A stretch of DNA of 47,709 nt. Source: CAYGUK01 sp964352985 (GTDB lineage: Bacteria > Pseudomonadota > Gammaproteobacteria > JAHCLG01). The stretch lies in the NCBI GenBank assembly GCA_964352985.1, contig CAYGUK010000021.1, positions 1-47,709 on the forward strand, written 5' to 3'. This document shows positions 35,357 to 44,078 of the stretch, piece after piece (within the stretch, counting starts at the first letter, position 1; the number at the start of each line of letters is the position of its first letter). Under the pieces are notes generated by a model that made no database searches, was not told the DNA's origin, and saw only the letters and a list, made by a program, of their open reading frames with translations. Both the position numbers and the translations under genes were made by a program.

Positions 35357-36043
35357 ATGCGTTTAATTTCTAAAGTTTTGGCGTTAACTGTTTTATCAAC
35401 TTGTAGTGTTAGCATTATTGCTGCAGCAAAAATGAATGTCGATAAATCTAATTTTGCACCTTATTCTGCTTATGAAGTACAAAATTATACGGGCTGGTAC
35501 GCAGGTATTAGTGGTGGTTTTGTTAATACGCGTGGATTTACGCGAGAGCTTGTTAATGGTCAAGGCTTTAATGTAAATAATAATGCATTAGTACCCTTGC
35601 AATCTAAAAGTACCAATGGTGCGGCGGGCCGTGTTTTTGGTGGATTTAATTTTTCACGAATGGTTGCGCTTGAAGCTGGGTTTGCAGGATTTCACACGGC
35701 CAATTGGCGCTCGACAAATGGGTTTAAAATTTCAAACCAAGAATATGCGGCAGATTTGCAAGGTAAATTAATATTTCCGTTACCAAACTATTTTTCTGTT
35801 TTTGGCACTTTTGGTGCGGGTTATGTGTGGTCGCGATTACAAGGTAATACCTTAAATGCCGATTTTATTGCTGCCACTGTTCGTCATCGTCGAATTCATG
35901 CGTTGACGTTTGCTTTTGGTGCCGGTGTATCTTATCGTGTTTATCAAACAGATATTCAACTTTATTGGCAACGTTGGCAAGCTCGTCAAAATATTCAATC
36001 AATCGATATGGCCGCGGTTGGGATAGCGTATCATTTTGCTTAA
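35357..36043 (+). CDS. Outer-membrane beta-barrel protein
   Basis: 228 residues from the ATG at 35357; a GTG at 35345 lies on the GGAGG ribosome binding site itself and is rejected. A signal peptide (MRLISKVLALTVLSTCSVSIIAAA) precedes alternating hydrophobic and polar strands with many aromatics: GWYAGISGGFVNTRG, GRVFGGFNFSRMVALEAGFAGF, FGTFGAGYVWSRL, ALTFAFGAGVSYRVY, and the final AAVGIAYHFA. This is the pattern of an eight-stranded OmpA-like barrel, as in the Opa/OmpW-type porin-like family common in Legionellales. Function unknown. Confidence 0.82.
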   Translation: MRLISKVLALTVLSTCSVSIIAAAKMNVDKSNFAPYSAYEVQNYTGWYAGISGGFVNTRGFTRELVNGQGFNVNNNALVPLQSKSTNGAAGRVFGGFNFSRMVALEAGFAGFHTANWRSTNGFKISNQEYAADLQGKLIFPLPNYFSVFGTFGAGYVWSRLQGNTLNADFIAATVRHRRIHALTFAFGAGVSYRVYQTDIQLYWQRWQARQNIQSIDMAAVGIAYHFA

Positions 36044-36060
36044 TTAAAAAAGATAAATGC

Positions 36061-37179
36061 TTAGCGCCTAAATGATGGCGTCATCGCATCGGGTTTAGTA
36101 GCATATAATTCCTGATTATCTTTTAAATAAGCTTCTAACAAAGTAGATAAATTATTTGCTTCGGTTGGTTCTTTTCCATTTACTTGAATAATGAAAAAAG
36201 CAAAACGCATATCTAATTTCACTTTTACTCTAACCGGCGTTTCATCTAATGGTTCAAAATGTATTGGATAAGGTTTTGACTCATTTAATAAAGTATCAAT
36301 TAATTCTGGATTCTTACGTTTAAACTCCTCAAACATCTCTTCTGAGAGAATAAAACTAAATCGCTTTAACGGCTGTCCATCGCTATCTGCGACAATGGGA
36401 TTAAACAGTATATTGCCAATTTCACAATTGTGACAAAACATCATATCAAATTCTGTCTCAGCAGAAGGGTTACACCATTCTAGTATTTTTTCTAATAATA
36501 ATGAGGTATATAAATATCGAACAAAGAGTATTCGTAAAAAGCCTGCTGTTCGATCTAATTCAGATTTTAATGCTAGTGGTGACATAGCATTAAAAAAATT
36601 TTTCGGAATTCTCATCCAATATTGTGTTTCTTCTTCAGTATAATATTCGAGTAAGAAGTTTTGTTGATGAAAATCAGCCTTACTTGCTAAGTGTTGATAA
36701 TCTTCTTGCCATATTAGAAAATAAATATAACCAGTGTCTTCGTAGAATTGATCATTTTCTATCTTCGATAGTATATCAATAATGTCTAAAATTTTTTCTA
36801 ATGAAAAAGGACAGGCTGCATTCATGCTTGAGGTTGTACTCTGAACTGGTGTAGGTGGTATGGTGATTATTTTCTCAGCAACATCTTTCGGTAGTGCGAA
36901 CCAATAATTTGTTGTACCTTCCGCTCTCTCTTCTATAAATAGTGATCGATCTGATTTATATAATACTTTTAGTGTTTTAAATTGTGTTTCTTCGAGTGGA
37001 AAATAAATGTAGTAGAAATCTTGTTTTAATTTAATTAATTCTTTTGTTAATGTTTGCTGAACTTTACTCATTAAAGCATCTGAAGGATAGGTTAATTCTT
37101 TACCTATTGTTGACTGCAATCTTTTTTGTTCTGCTTCTTGTGTTAACTTTACTTTTACAGCTCCTTCAACCTCAGCCAT
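36061..37179 (-). CDS. Orphan protein with an internal duplication, 372 aa
   Basis: Not recognised. Two copies of a module of about 52 residues are visible: residues 53-104 (FYYIYFPLEETQF to YWFALPKDVAEKI) and 147-199 (TGYIYFLIWQEDYQ to YWMRIPKNFFNAM), sharing YIYF, acidic TEE-like runs, YW and the IPK/LPK end. Between them is a Pro/Thr/Ser linker (107-119). A CHNC pair occurs near residue 250. No signal peptide or membrane helix is seen. AAGGAG precedes the ATG, and the gene has its own promoter. It is transcribed alone between the outer-membrane protein gene and tetR. A secreted effector is possible but unproven. Confidence 0.7.
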   Translation of the reverse strand: MAEVEGAVKVKLTQEAEQKRLQSTIGKELTYPSDALMSKVQQTLTKELIKLKQDFYYIYFPLEETQFKTLKVLYKSDRSLFIEERAEGTTNYWFALPKDVAEKIITIPPTPVQSTTSSMNAACPFSLEKILDIIDILSKIENDQFYEDTGYIYFLIWQEDYQHLASKADFHQQNFLLEYYTEEETQYWMRIPKNFFNAMSPLALKSELDRTAGFLRILFVRYLYTSLLLEKILEWCNPSAETEFDMMFCHNCEIGNILFNPIVADSDGQPLKRFSFILSEEMFEEFKRKNPELIDTLLNESKPYPIHFEPLDETPVRVKVKLDMRFAFFIIQVNGKEPTEANNLSTLLEAYLKDNQELYATKPDAMTPSFRR

Positions 37180-37213
37180 GTTGACTCCTTTATTTTTTTG
37201 TAGTCATTGAATT

Positions 37214-37241
37214 ATTATAGTTTATATTATAATCGGGACAA
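37214..37241 (-). promoter_or_regulatory. Promoter of the duplicated orphan gene
   Basis: Read on the minus strand, TTGTCC (37236-37241) and TATAAT (37214-37219) are 16 bases apart, about 35 bases before the ATG at 37179. Confidence 0.55.
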
Positions 37242-37311
37242 GAAAATCTGGTAGTTATTTCCACTATCATTTTATATGAAATTATCGTAACGCTATTCTG
37301 ATATAGTTTGG

Positions 37312-37887
37312 CTAGTGCATGCTATTTAACAGAATAGCTTGAATACAAAATTGACTATACTCATGACGTTCAGCTTCAGTTTTGCTGAAAAAATCAGGAT
37401 CAAGTGCTGTGGATGACGTTAGTGATAACATCATATTGATGAGAAAATGAATATTCACTTTTTTATGAATATTACCTTGTTTTTGATAAAGTTCAAATGC
37501 TGTGATCCATGATTGCAATTCTTGAGATATGGGTAAAGGTTTATGAGTTTTCTTTTTATTTTCTAATCGTTGCCAATTGAATAATCGAATCAGTTCTGGT
37601 TCTGATTGATAAAATGCAATATTATTTTCAAATAATTGAGTAATAAAATTTTCATAGGGTAAATCAGTGCTGGGTAAAATAGTTTTGCTTTGTTTTGCTT
37701 TTTCAACAATATCAAGTTTTACGGCAGACCATAGGCCTTGTTTATTAGTGAAATGATGAAACATTAAACTGTGATTTACTTTTGCCAGTTTTGCAATTTG
37801 ACTCATCGATGTGCCAGCAAAACCATGTTCAATGAAAAGTTTTTTTGCTGCTTTTAAAATTGCTTCTTTAGTATCTTTTGTTGCCAT
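37312..37887 (-). CDS. TetR-family transcriptional regulator
   Basis: 191 residues from the ATG at 37887. The N-terminal helix-turn-helix domain is typical: KEAILKAAKKLFIEHGFAGT, then SMSQIAKLAKVNHSLMFHHFTNKQGLW (about residues 6-53). The C-terminal ligand domain is variable and gives no hint of the inducer. The frame is open far upstream (to 38106) but that part is antisense-like sequence inside the phosphate transporter gene. It starts 3 bases after the pit stop codon, so the two genes are one transcript; the regulator may control its own operon. Confidence 0.9.
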   Translation of the reverse strand: MATKDTKEAILKAAKKLFIEHGFAGTSMSQIAKLAKVNHSLMFHHFTNKQGLWSAVKLDIVEKAKQSKTILPSTDLPYENFITQLFENNIAFYQSEPELIRLFNWQRLENKKKTHKPLPISQELQSWITAFELYQKQGNIHKKVNIHFLINMMLSLTSSTALDPDFFSKTEAERHEYSQFCIQAILLNSMH

Positions 37888-37889
37888 AG

Positions 37890-39137
37890 TTAAAAAATAA
37901 ATTTCAAAATATAAAAGAAGATTATAGCGAGCACAGCCCCTGCGGGTAAAGTAATGATCCACGATAAAAAGATATTGCGGATCACATTTAAATTTAACGC
38001 GGCAATTCCACGGGCAAAACCGACACCTAATACCGCACCAACGAGTGTTTGTGTTGTAGAGATGGGAAGGCCGGTGCCAGAAGCAATAATCACAGTAGTG
38101 GCGCAAGCAAGTTCAGCGGCAAAACCACGGCTTGGTGTTAATTCTGTAATATGTAAACCAATGGTGCGAATAACTTTATAACCATACATTGCTAGTCCAG
38201 AGACAATGCCGGCGGCGCCTAAAAACAAAATCCAAAATGGTATATTTGAATTTGGTGAAATCACGCCTTGTTTAATGACTTGCACGATTGCAGCGAGTGG
38301 CCCAATGGCATTAGCGGCATCATTTGAACCATGGGCAAAGGCCATGGCGGATGCCGTAAAGATCATCATGATACTAAATACTTTTTCGACATCGGCAAAA
38401 TGAAATTTTTTAATTTCCTTTTTTTTAACTGTAATATTAGCTAGAAGAAATCGCCCAATTATGGCAGTGACAAGACTAATCAAAATTGAAATAACAAGAC
38501 ATTCGACAAAACTAAATTTAAAACCTAAATGTTTAAATCCTTTTAGCAATGTAATTAACACAATAATAAATGCTGTAAAAAAAATATAAAATGGCACAAA
38601 GCGTTTGGCATTTTGGAAAGGGTCACTGGAATTTAATATAAATTTACAAACACTTTTAAATAATAAAAATGCAATCACACCAGAAATAAACGGAGTTAAA
38701 ATCCAGCTTAATACTATTCCAATAATTTGACGCCACTCAATAGCATGTGGAGAAATCGCTACCATGCCCACACCGACTAATGAACCCACGATAGTGTGTG
38801 TGGTTGAAACTGGCCAACCTAAATAGGTTGCCAATAATAACCAAATGCCTGCTGCAAGTAATGAACTTAACATACAAAAAACCAAAAGATTGGGGTCATT
38901 TATAAAAAAATGGGGTGCGATAATACCGCCTCGAATAGTTTGAGTAACCGAACCGCCTGCTAAGATTGTGCCCGTAGCTTCGAAAATGGCAGCAACTAAA
39001 ATGGCTTGTTTAAAGGTTAATGCTTTGGCACCCACAGATGTGCCCATCGCATTTGCGACATCATTGGCACCCACGCCCCAAGCCATGAAAAATCCGAAAA
39101 TAATGGCGAGCACATATAACGTATTCGCGTATTCCAT
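37890..39137 (-). CDS. pit: Low-affinity inorganic phosphate transporter, Pit family
   Basis: 415 residues with about 10 membrane helices. Both inverted PiT signatures are present: GANDVANAMGTSVGAKALTF near residues 23-42 and HGSNDAANAIGPLAAI in the second half, each with the following STT(H/Q)T motifs (PVSTTHTIVGSLVGVG; PISTTQTLVGAVLGVG). These carriers import metal-phosphate with protons (or phosphate with sodium). The DUF47/PhoU-like partner gene that often accompanies pit is absent here; a TetR gene follows instead. The ATG is preceded by AAGG. Confidence 0.94.
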   Translation of the reverse strand: MEYANTLYVLAIIFGFFMAWGVGANDVANAMGTSVGAKALTFKQAILVAAIFEATGTILAGGSVTQTIRGGIIAPHFFINDPNLLVFCMLSSLLAAGIWLLLATYLGWPVSTTHTIVGSLVGVGMVAISPHAIEWRQIIGIVLSWILTPFISGVIAFLLFKSVCKFILNSSDPFQNAKRFVPFYIFFTAFIIVLITLLKGFKHLGFKFSFVECLVISILISLVTAIIGRFLLANITVKKKEIKKFHFADVEKVFSIMMIFTASAMAFAHGSNDAANAIGPLAAIVQVIKQGVISPNSNIPFWILFLGAAGIVSGLAMYGYKVIRTIGLHITELTPSRGFAAELACATTVIIASGTGLPISTTQTLVGAVLGVGFARGIAALNLNVIRNIFLSWIITLPAGAVLAIIFFYILKFIF

Positions 39138-39230
39138 GTTGACCTTCTATTTAAAAAAAAATACTGTGTGGATTTTGTCTTATTGATGCTACCGATATGT
39201 TACTTGAGTTCATTGTGAGATAGAAGGAAA

Positions 39231-39268
39231 AATTAGGGTAACTACTTATCCTTTAGATAAGTAGTTAC
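39231..39268 (-). terminator. Terminator hairpin after the coiled-coil orphan gene
   Basis: GTAACTACTTATC (39238-39250) pairs perfectly with 39256-39268 with a 5-base loop. On the minus strand it is followed within 5 bases by TTTTT, so it should end transcription of the gene whose stop is at 39278, before pit. Confidence 0.7.
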
Positions 39269-39277
39269 TAAAATTAT

Positions 39278-40294
39278 TTAGATCATGCCATTAAATTGAG
39301 GTGGGCGCATAGGTGGTTGTTTTTCTTTGGTCAAATCAAATTGTTTTTTAGCTAAGGTAATTAAATTTGCAATGACTACAGGAGATTGACAAACAAGGAC
39401 GAGTTGCTTAGTTGAATCGATATCAACTCGTTTAAATTCACATCCCTTAACCCCCAGTGTTGAGTTGAGCCAAACATTATGTTGAATTAAATCTTCTTTA
39501 ACAATTTTACCGAATCGTTCATCCTTAATGATATAAAGATCTTGCTTATCAATTTTTATATATTCAATATCTTTGTTTTCTATTTTGGTGAAAATAGTGA
39601 TCAATCGTTGCTTGTTTGATTCAATATGCGCTTCCTGTTGTTTAATTGCTTGATCTATTTTATCAATTTCTTTTTTTAATTCTTGTTCTTTTTTAATTTC
39701 AGCTTGATGATATTGGTTTGTTTTATCTTCGATTTGATCTAAGTAAGTTGCTTTCGTGTTATTCACATTAGTTTCTAATAAAGCACACAAATTAGTATAA
39801 TCGTCGTAATCTAAATCATTGGCGATAAATTCGATTAATAGTTCATTTTTAAAATTAGCTACAATGAATTTACCTTTATATTTATCGATTGCGAAATTTG
39901 TAACGGCATCTATTAATTCATTAAATGTAGTTTCATATTCACGATCGTTGTTGCCATTATTAAGTTCTAATTCATCATCACTCTCTGCTTTTAATTCTGC
40001 TTCACGAATTTCTGCTAATTGTTGTCTTATTTTGATTCTTTTCAATAATTCGAGTCGTTCTTCTAGCTCAGTTAATTCTAACAGCATAAGGTTTGTTGAT
40101 GCTGAGCGTATTTGAAGCTCTTCAATATCATCAGTAAGCTTACGAATTTCTGCTAATGTTCGTTGGCGGGAAGATTTAATTTTCACTTTTTCTACTTTAC
40201 TTTTATTTTGTTCAAGCTTTTTTAAGGCTTCGAGATATTTTCCATAGCAGTTTACGACAGTGTTTTTTAGGGGCGCGCTAGCACTAAATGACAT
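39278..40294 (-). CDS. Orphan coiled-coil protein, 338 aa
   Basis: Not recognised. Two coiled-coil regions are evident from Leu/Lys/Glu heptads: about residues 20-105 and about 190-235. Between them is a small acidic domain (about 120-180, DDELELNNGNNDREYETTF; DYDDYTNLCALLE). The C-terminal about 90 residues look globular (IEYIKIDKQDLYIIKDERFG; KQLVLVCQSPVVIANLI) and end with Pro-rich PPMRPPQF. No signal peptide or membrane helix. AAGGA precedes the ATG, and the gene is a single unit with its own promoter and terminator. Effector-like, but without direct evidence. Confidence 0.7.
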   Translation of the reverse strand: MSFSASAPLKNTVVNCYGKYLEALKKLEQNKSKVEKVKIKSSRQRTLAEIRKLTDDIEELQIRSASTNLMLLELTELEERLELLKRIKIRQQLAEIREAELKAESDDELELNNGNNDREYETTFNELIDAVTNFAIDKYKGKFIVANFKNELLIEFIANDLDYDDYTNLCALLETNVNNTKATYLDQIEDKTNQYHQAEIKKEQELKKEIDKIDQAIKQQEAHIESNKQRLITIFTKIENKDIEYIKIDKQDLYIIKDERFGKIVKEDLIQHNVWLNSTLGVKGCEFKRVDIDSTKQLVLVCQSPVVIANLITLAKKQFDLTKEKQPPMRPPQFNGMI

Positions 40295-40352
40295 AATATA
40301 ATCCTTTCTTTTTTCGTTGTGTAAAATTTGACGAGAATTGTCTTGTCAACGA

Positions 40353-40381
40353 ATTGTAGATTTCACTATTGAGTCAAACAA
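40353..40381 (-). promoter_or_regulatory. Promoter of the coiled-coil orphan gene
   Basis: On the minus strand, TTGTTT (40376-40381) and TACAAT (40353-40358) are 17 bases apart, about 60 bases before the ATG at 40294. Confidence 0.55.
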
Positions 40382-40424
40382 TATGAAAAAATACGACAGA
40401 CTTTTTAACGTAACTTTAGTTCTG

Positions 40425-41741
40425 TTAAGTAAATTTTTCGGCAACAGCCGGAGGAATGTTGGGTTTGTCCTCAGTGATAACAAAATATTTATCGAGCTTA
40501 TGAATAAGTGATTTGACATCATGATGATCATTAGCATGGATAAATAATAGTGGATTTTCTGCATCGACATAGTCACCAATATTTTTTACGTGGCTAAACC
40601 CAGTAGAATAATCTAACTTGTCATTTTTTGTTTTTGGTAATCCGTTTAAAAGGCGTAAACATTCGCCAAGCTCGCAGGTATTGATTTCACTAACATAGCC
40701 TTTTTTAGTGCCATAATAGGGGACCTGTTTATTCGCAGTCGGCAGAATATTTTTATAATGAGTGAGTAAATTTGGGGGACCTCCAAGCATTGTTACCATC
40801 TCAGCAAATTTTTCGGCAGCACTTCCATCGGTGAGTTTTTTATTAAGTAGTATATGCGCTTCATTTATATTTTCAACAAGGTGAGTATTTAATAAAAGTT
40901 GACTTGCAAGATTGATAACGATGTCTTCAAGTCGTGGATCTTTATTTTTATTCGTCAGAAATTCGATAGCTTCAATGATTTCTAATGCATTTCCAATATT
41001 ATAACCGAGAGTCTGATCCATATTAGTGAGAATAGCACTGCTTTGTAAACCAGCGTGATTAGCGACATCGACTAAACTTTTTGCTAATTCTTTTGCGTTG
41101 TTTAAATCATGAAAAAATGCGCCGTTACCATATTTAACATCTAAAACTAATGAGTCTAAGTCACATGATATTTTTTTACTAATGATGGAAATGGTAATTA
41201 GTGAAATGGATTCGACTGTTTGGACGTGATCACGAATTTTATATAAGCGTTGATCCGCGGGTGCAATATTTTCGCTATGCCCAACCATAACGCAACCTAC
41301 TTTTCTCAACGTTTGTTGTAATTTGTCGATTGTTGGCATGGGATTGTACCCAGGAATACTCGACATTTTATCTAAGGTTCCACCAGAATGACCCAATGCA
41401 CCTCCTGAAGTTTTTGGTACAAATAAGCCACAACTTGCAAGTAATGGTACAAGAATAATTGATACTTTATCGCCAACACCACCTGTAGAATGTTTATCGA
41501 CGATAGGACCATTTAAGTCGAGTTCATGCCATTTTAAAATTTGGCCCGAACTTGCCATGGCTTGGGTCATGTAAACTTTTTCGTTTAATGATAAATCGTT
41601 AATAAATATTGCCATTGATAATGCGGCTAGTTGCTCATCACTAATGCTATTATCGACAATTGCATCAACTATTTTTTTAATATCAGTGCTAGTAAATTCT
41701 AGACCATCGCGTTTCTTTTTAATTAATTCAGATATTTTCAT
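40425..41741 (-). CDS. deoA: Thymidine phosphorylase
   Basis: 438 residues, near the 440 of E. coli DeoA. Phosphorolysis of thymidine gives thymine and deoxyribose-1-phosphate. Features are VDKHSTGGVGDKVSIILVPL (81-100) for phosphate binding, GHSGGTLDKMSSIPGY (117-132), and RDHVQTVESISLITISIISK (170-189) with Arg170, Ser185 and Lys189 at the positions of the E. coli substrate residues. The usual SGRGLGHTGG reads SGGALGHSGG here, a mild divergence. It starts 2 bases after the stop of a small membrane protein gene and is probably cotranscribed with it. Confidence 0.93.
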   Translation of the reverse strand: MKISELIKKKRDGLEFTSTDIKKIVDAIVDNSISDEQLAALSMAIFINDLSLNEKVYMTQAMASSGQILKWHELDLNGPIVDKHSTGGVGDKVSIILVPLLASCGLFVPKTSGGALGHSGGTLDKMSSIPGYNPMPTIDKLQQTLRKVGCVMVGHSENIAPADQRLYKIRDHVQTVESISLITISIISKKISCDLDSLVLDVKYGNGAFFHDLNNAKELAKSLVDVANHAGLQSSAILTNMDQTLGYNIGNALEIIEAIEFLTNKNKDPRLEDIVINLASQLLLNTHLVENINEAHILLNKKLTDGSAAEKFAEMVTMLGGPPNLLTHYKNILPTANKQVPYYGTKKGYVSEINTCELGECLRLLNGLPKTKNDKLDYSTGFSHVKNIGDYVDAENPLLFIHANDHHDVKSLIHKLDKYFVITEDKPNIPPAVAEKFT

Positions 41742-41743
41742 GT

Positions 41744-42148
41744 TTATTTTTTAGGGTTAAATATTGTGAGACATAATAATGCCGCAATTATTGCAAAAGT
41801 AAACTGCAATAAAGGGACATAAAACAGGAATAAACCATTTTGGCCTTTAACATCAATGATAAATCCGTAAAAAAACATCACCCCAGCATAAATCAATGCT
41901 AGAAATGAAAGGATAAAAACCAAAGTGGCTGCCGCATGATGTTGTGAAAAATAAGCATTGATGATCAAAAATAAGATATAAGGTATGGCTAGTAGAATCA
42001 TAATCGCAATAGTAAAAAACCAAATCGAAAAACTATCAGGTTGACCAATATAAAACATGAAGATAATAGAGAGAATAACACCAATAATATTAAGTAAAAC
42101 AATCGGGGCATGTAAAGCATGTTTCGATTGTGTGGCGTGGTTGTCCAT
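41744..42148 (-). CDS. Small integral membrane protein, four helices
   Basis: 134 residues with four strongly hydrophobic segments (about 17-35, 42-66, 72-94, 105-129) and a short polar His-containing N-terminus. No family recognised. AGGAG precedes the ATG. It is directly upstream of deoA with 2 bases between, so it is translationally linked to it; a link to nucleoside uptake is possible, but four helices is too few for a known nucleoside carrier. Confidence 0.7.
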   Translation of the reverse strand: MDNHATQSKHALHAPIVLLNIIGVILSIIFMFYIGQPDSFSIWFFTIAIMILLAIPYILFLIINAYFSQHHAAATLVFILSFLALIYAGVMFFYGFIIDVKGQNGLFLFYVPLLQFTFAIIAALLCLTIFNPKK

Positions 42149-42227
42149 AACCTGTCTCCTAATAAAAATTAGTTTGATTATAATGAAAAAAATATAGAAC
42201 TGCTATGCTTATCTTACACGAGAATTT

Positions 42228-43187
42228 TTACGTATTTTCATCTTCATGTTGTAATTCATTAGCCGATAAATTATCTAGAACAGAGTGTATAATTTTGCAA
42301 ACCTTATTCGCACTTTGGTAATTATCTTGAAAACTGTAACTGAGTTCAGCTTCGAGGTCGGATTCATGGATTAATTGAATTAGTTCTTTTTTAGAATTGC
42401 ATTGAAATTTTATTCTTAAGCTATCAATATGTGTGCGAGCTGTCGTCCAAGCAATGGATAAACGTTTCGCAATTTGTTTCATTGTTAAGCCATGAACGAG
42501 AAGAAGTAAGACTTCAGTTTCTCTTGCCGTCATTATTATTTCTTTATCATCGACTTCAAGAAAGTATTTTTTAGTTTTAAATTTATCCATATTCTGATTT
42601 GCTTGATTGAATTTTTCGATAGCATCTATGATGTTGTCTTCCTTAATAGATTTAATTTCGGAAATATTGTTTTTAATTCTTCTCGTTAATTTAAAAGGAA
42701 GAGCATATTTTTTAGCTTGTTTAATTTCTTCATTCATTTCCATTTTAAAATAAGGTAAAAAAGATTCGATTAAAGTTAATTTTTCAACAAAATCATTTCT
42801 AAATTGAACATTAGCATGAGAACTACCAAACGTAAAAAACTCATAATAAAAACCGCTTACTCTAATTAATGTAATTATATGGCTCACATCAAAGTTATTT
42901 ATTAGTGGTAAAACAAACTGGTTATAAAATGCCGAATTAGTGTCAACATCATCATAAAAAAGAATTTTTCTTGTCATTAAGGGTGGGGCACCCTCTACTG
43001 TTTTCAGGGCGTCGGTGTCTCGAACATATTCGACCAATTTATGATTAGAGGTGAGGGTGATTAATTTTAAATCTAATGTGCCACGCATATAAGAAAAATA
43101 ATTGAGATTCAATTCTTCAAATAATGGCGCACAGACCTGCTTAACCTTCTCTTCCGTTTTCTTTAGAAAGGGGATATCTTTATACAT
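42228..43187 (-). CDS. LuxR-type (GerE helix-turn-helix) transcriptional regulator
   Basis: 319 residues. The C-terminal domain (about 221-275) is a clear LuxR/GerE DNA-binding domain: TARETEVLLLLVHGLTMKQI, then AKRLSIAWTTARTHIDSLRIKF. The N-terminal about 200 residues show no recognisable receiver (no phosphorylation Asp pattern) and only loosely recall sensor folds of the autoinducer type, as in other orphan LuxR regulators of Legionellales. The ligand is unknown. It lies 79 bases upstream of the membrane protein-deoA pair on the same strand, and is divergent from the 209-aa orphan. Confidence 0.85.
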   Translation of the reverse strand: MYKDIPFLKKTEEKVKQVCAPLFEELNLNYFSYMRGTLDLKLITLTSNHKLVEYVRDTDALKTVEGAPPLMTRKILFYDDVDTNSAFYNQFVLPLINNFDVSHIITLIRVSGFYYEFFTFGSSHANVQFRNDFVEKLTLIESFLPYFKMEMNEEIKQAKKYALPFKLTRRIKNNISEIKSIKEDNIIDAIEKFNQANQNMDKFKTKKYFLEVDDKEIIMTARETEVLLLLVHGLTMKQIAKRLSIAWTTARTHIDSLRIKFQCNSKKELIQLIHESDLEAELSYSFQDNYQSANKVCKIIHSVLDNLSANELQHEDENT

Positions 43188-43420
43188 TGTTTTTTCTCAT
43201 CATGCTGCTGGTATATTATAACATTAACTGACATAAAGTAAAACAAGGTTTAAGTCTAGCTAAATTATTAAAAATCAGTAAGATAGGATTAATGTAAAGA
43301 AAGGCTTAGATCTTAGATGAGATTTTGGGCTAGAAATAGGATATTAATTCTTATTTTAATGTCTATTTATAGCTAAAAATGCGTCTATAATTTAACATTT
43401 TTTAATAATGGATAAGAAAT

Positions 43421-44050
43421 ATGGCTTCCACAACACCGTTAACAGAACAATCATCTGAAAGATCCTGTATTTCTAAAATTGCGCGAGATGATGCTTTATA
43501 TCAAGAAATTTCCGAGTTTTTACAAAAACATGATTTATCAGAGATCGCACAGTCGGGTGTATATTTAAAACTAGACATTTTAAGTATTTGTAAAAATATT
43601 GGGGTAACAGACCAACAAATTTATCAGATACTTCTTCAAAACTTAAGAAATTCTGGATTATTAGTTTTATCGTTATTGAATTATCAAATAGTGATTCTTG
43701 GTATTTATAATCCTAATCAAGGCATGTTTTGTATTAATAATAGTGTCGAAAACAATTTTAATTTTCTCCAGCAAGAAATAGCGTATATTTGTAATGAAAT
43801 ACAAGAATTATCTGTATACGAAGATTACTTGGGTGGCGTAGCCGAGCCAGCGGTAACTCTATCACCGCGCTTTACTCAACTATTAATTGCAGGAAGTACC
43901 AGTCAACATGTACCGGTTGCTAAAGTACAAAAATTTCAAGAAAAATCCTCTCAACCATTTTCTCAAGTGAGTGATAAAGAATTTCAACCAGACGAACCTA
44001 TTTCACCTCATGGTACACCAACTAATTTCAGGATGCGGGGAAGTTGTTAG
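43421..44050 (+). CDS. Orphan protein, 209 aa
   Basis: Not recognised. Residues about 20-95 are predicted helical and could form a small winged-helix-like unit (DLSEIAQSGVYLKLDILSIC; TDQQIYQILLQNLRNSGLLV). The last about 60 residues are Pro/Ser/Gln-rich and probably unstructured, ending FRMRGSC with a C-terminal cysteine. A TATAAT at 43386-43391 is 30 bases before the ATG, without a good -35. It is single, divergent from luxR and convergent with the next orphan. Confidence 0.6.
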   Translation: MASTTPLTEQSSERSCISKIARDDALYQEISEFLQKHDLSEIAQSGVYLKLDILSICKNIGVTDQQIYQILLQNLRNSGLLVLSLLNYQIVILGIYNPNQGMFCINNSVENNFNFLQQEIAYICNEIQELSVYEDYLGGVAEPAVTLSPRFTQLLIAGSTSQHVPVAKVQKFQEKSSQPFSQVSDKEFQPDEPISPHGTPTNFRMRGSC

Positions 44051-44078
44051 TTATATAAACAGGATATGTCAGAATATT

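Noticed and set aside
37888..38106. 73-codon N-terminal extension of the TetR reading frame
   Set aside because: It lies wholly within the pit gene on the same strand in another frame, is rich in Cys and Trp, and the TetR family starts at the ATG at 37887.
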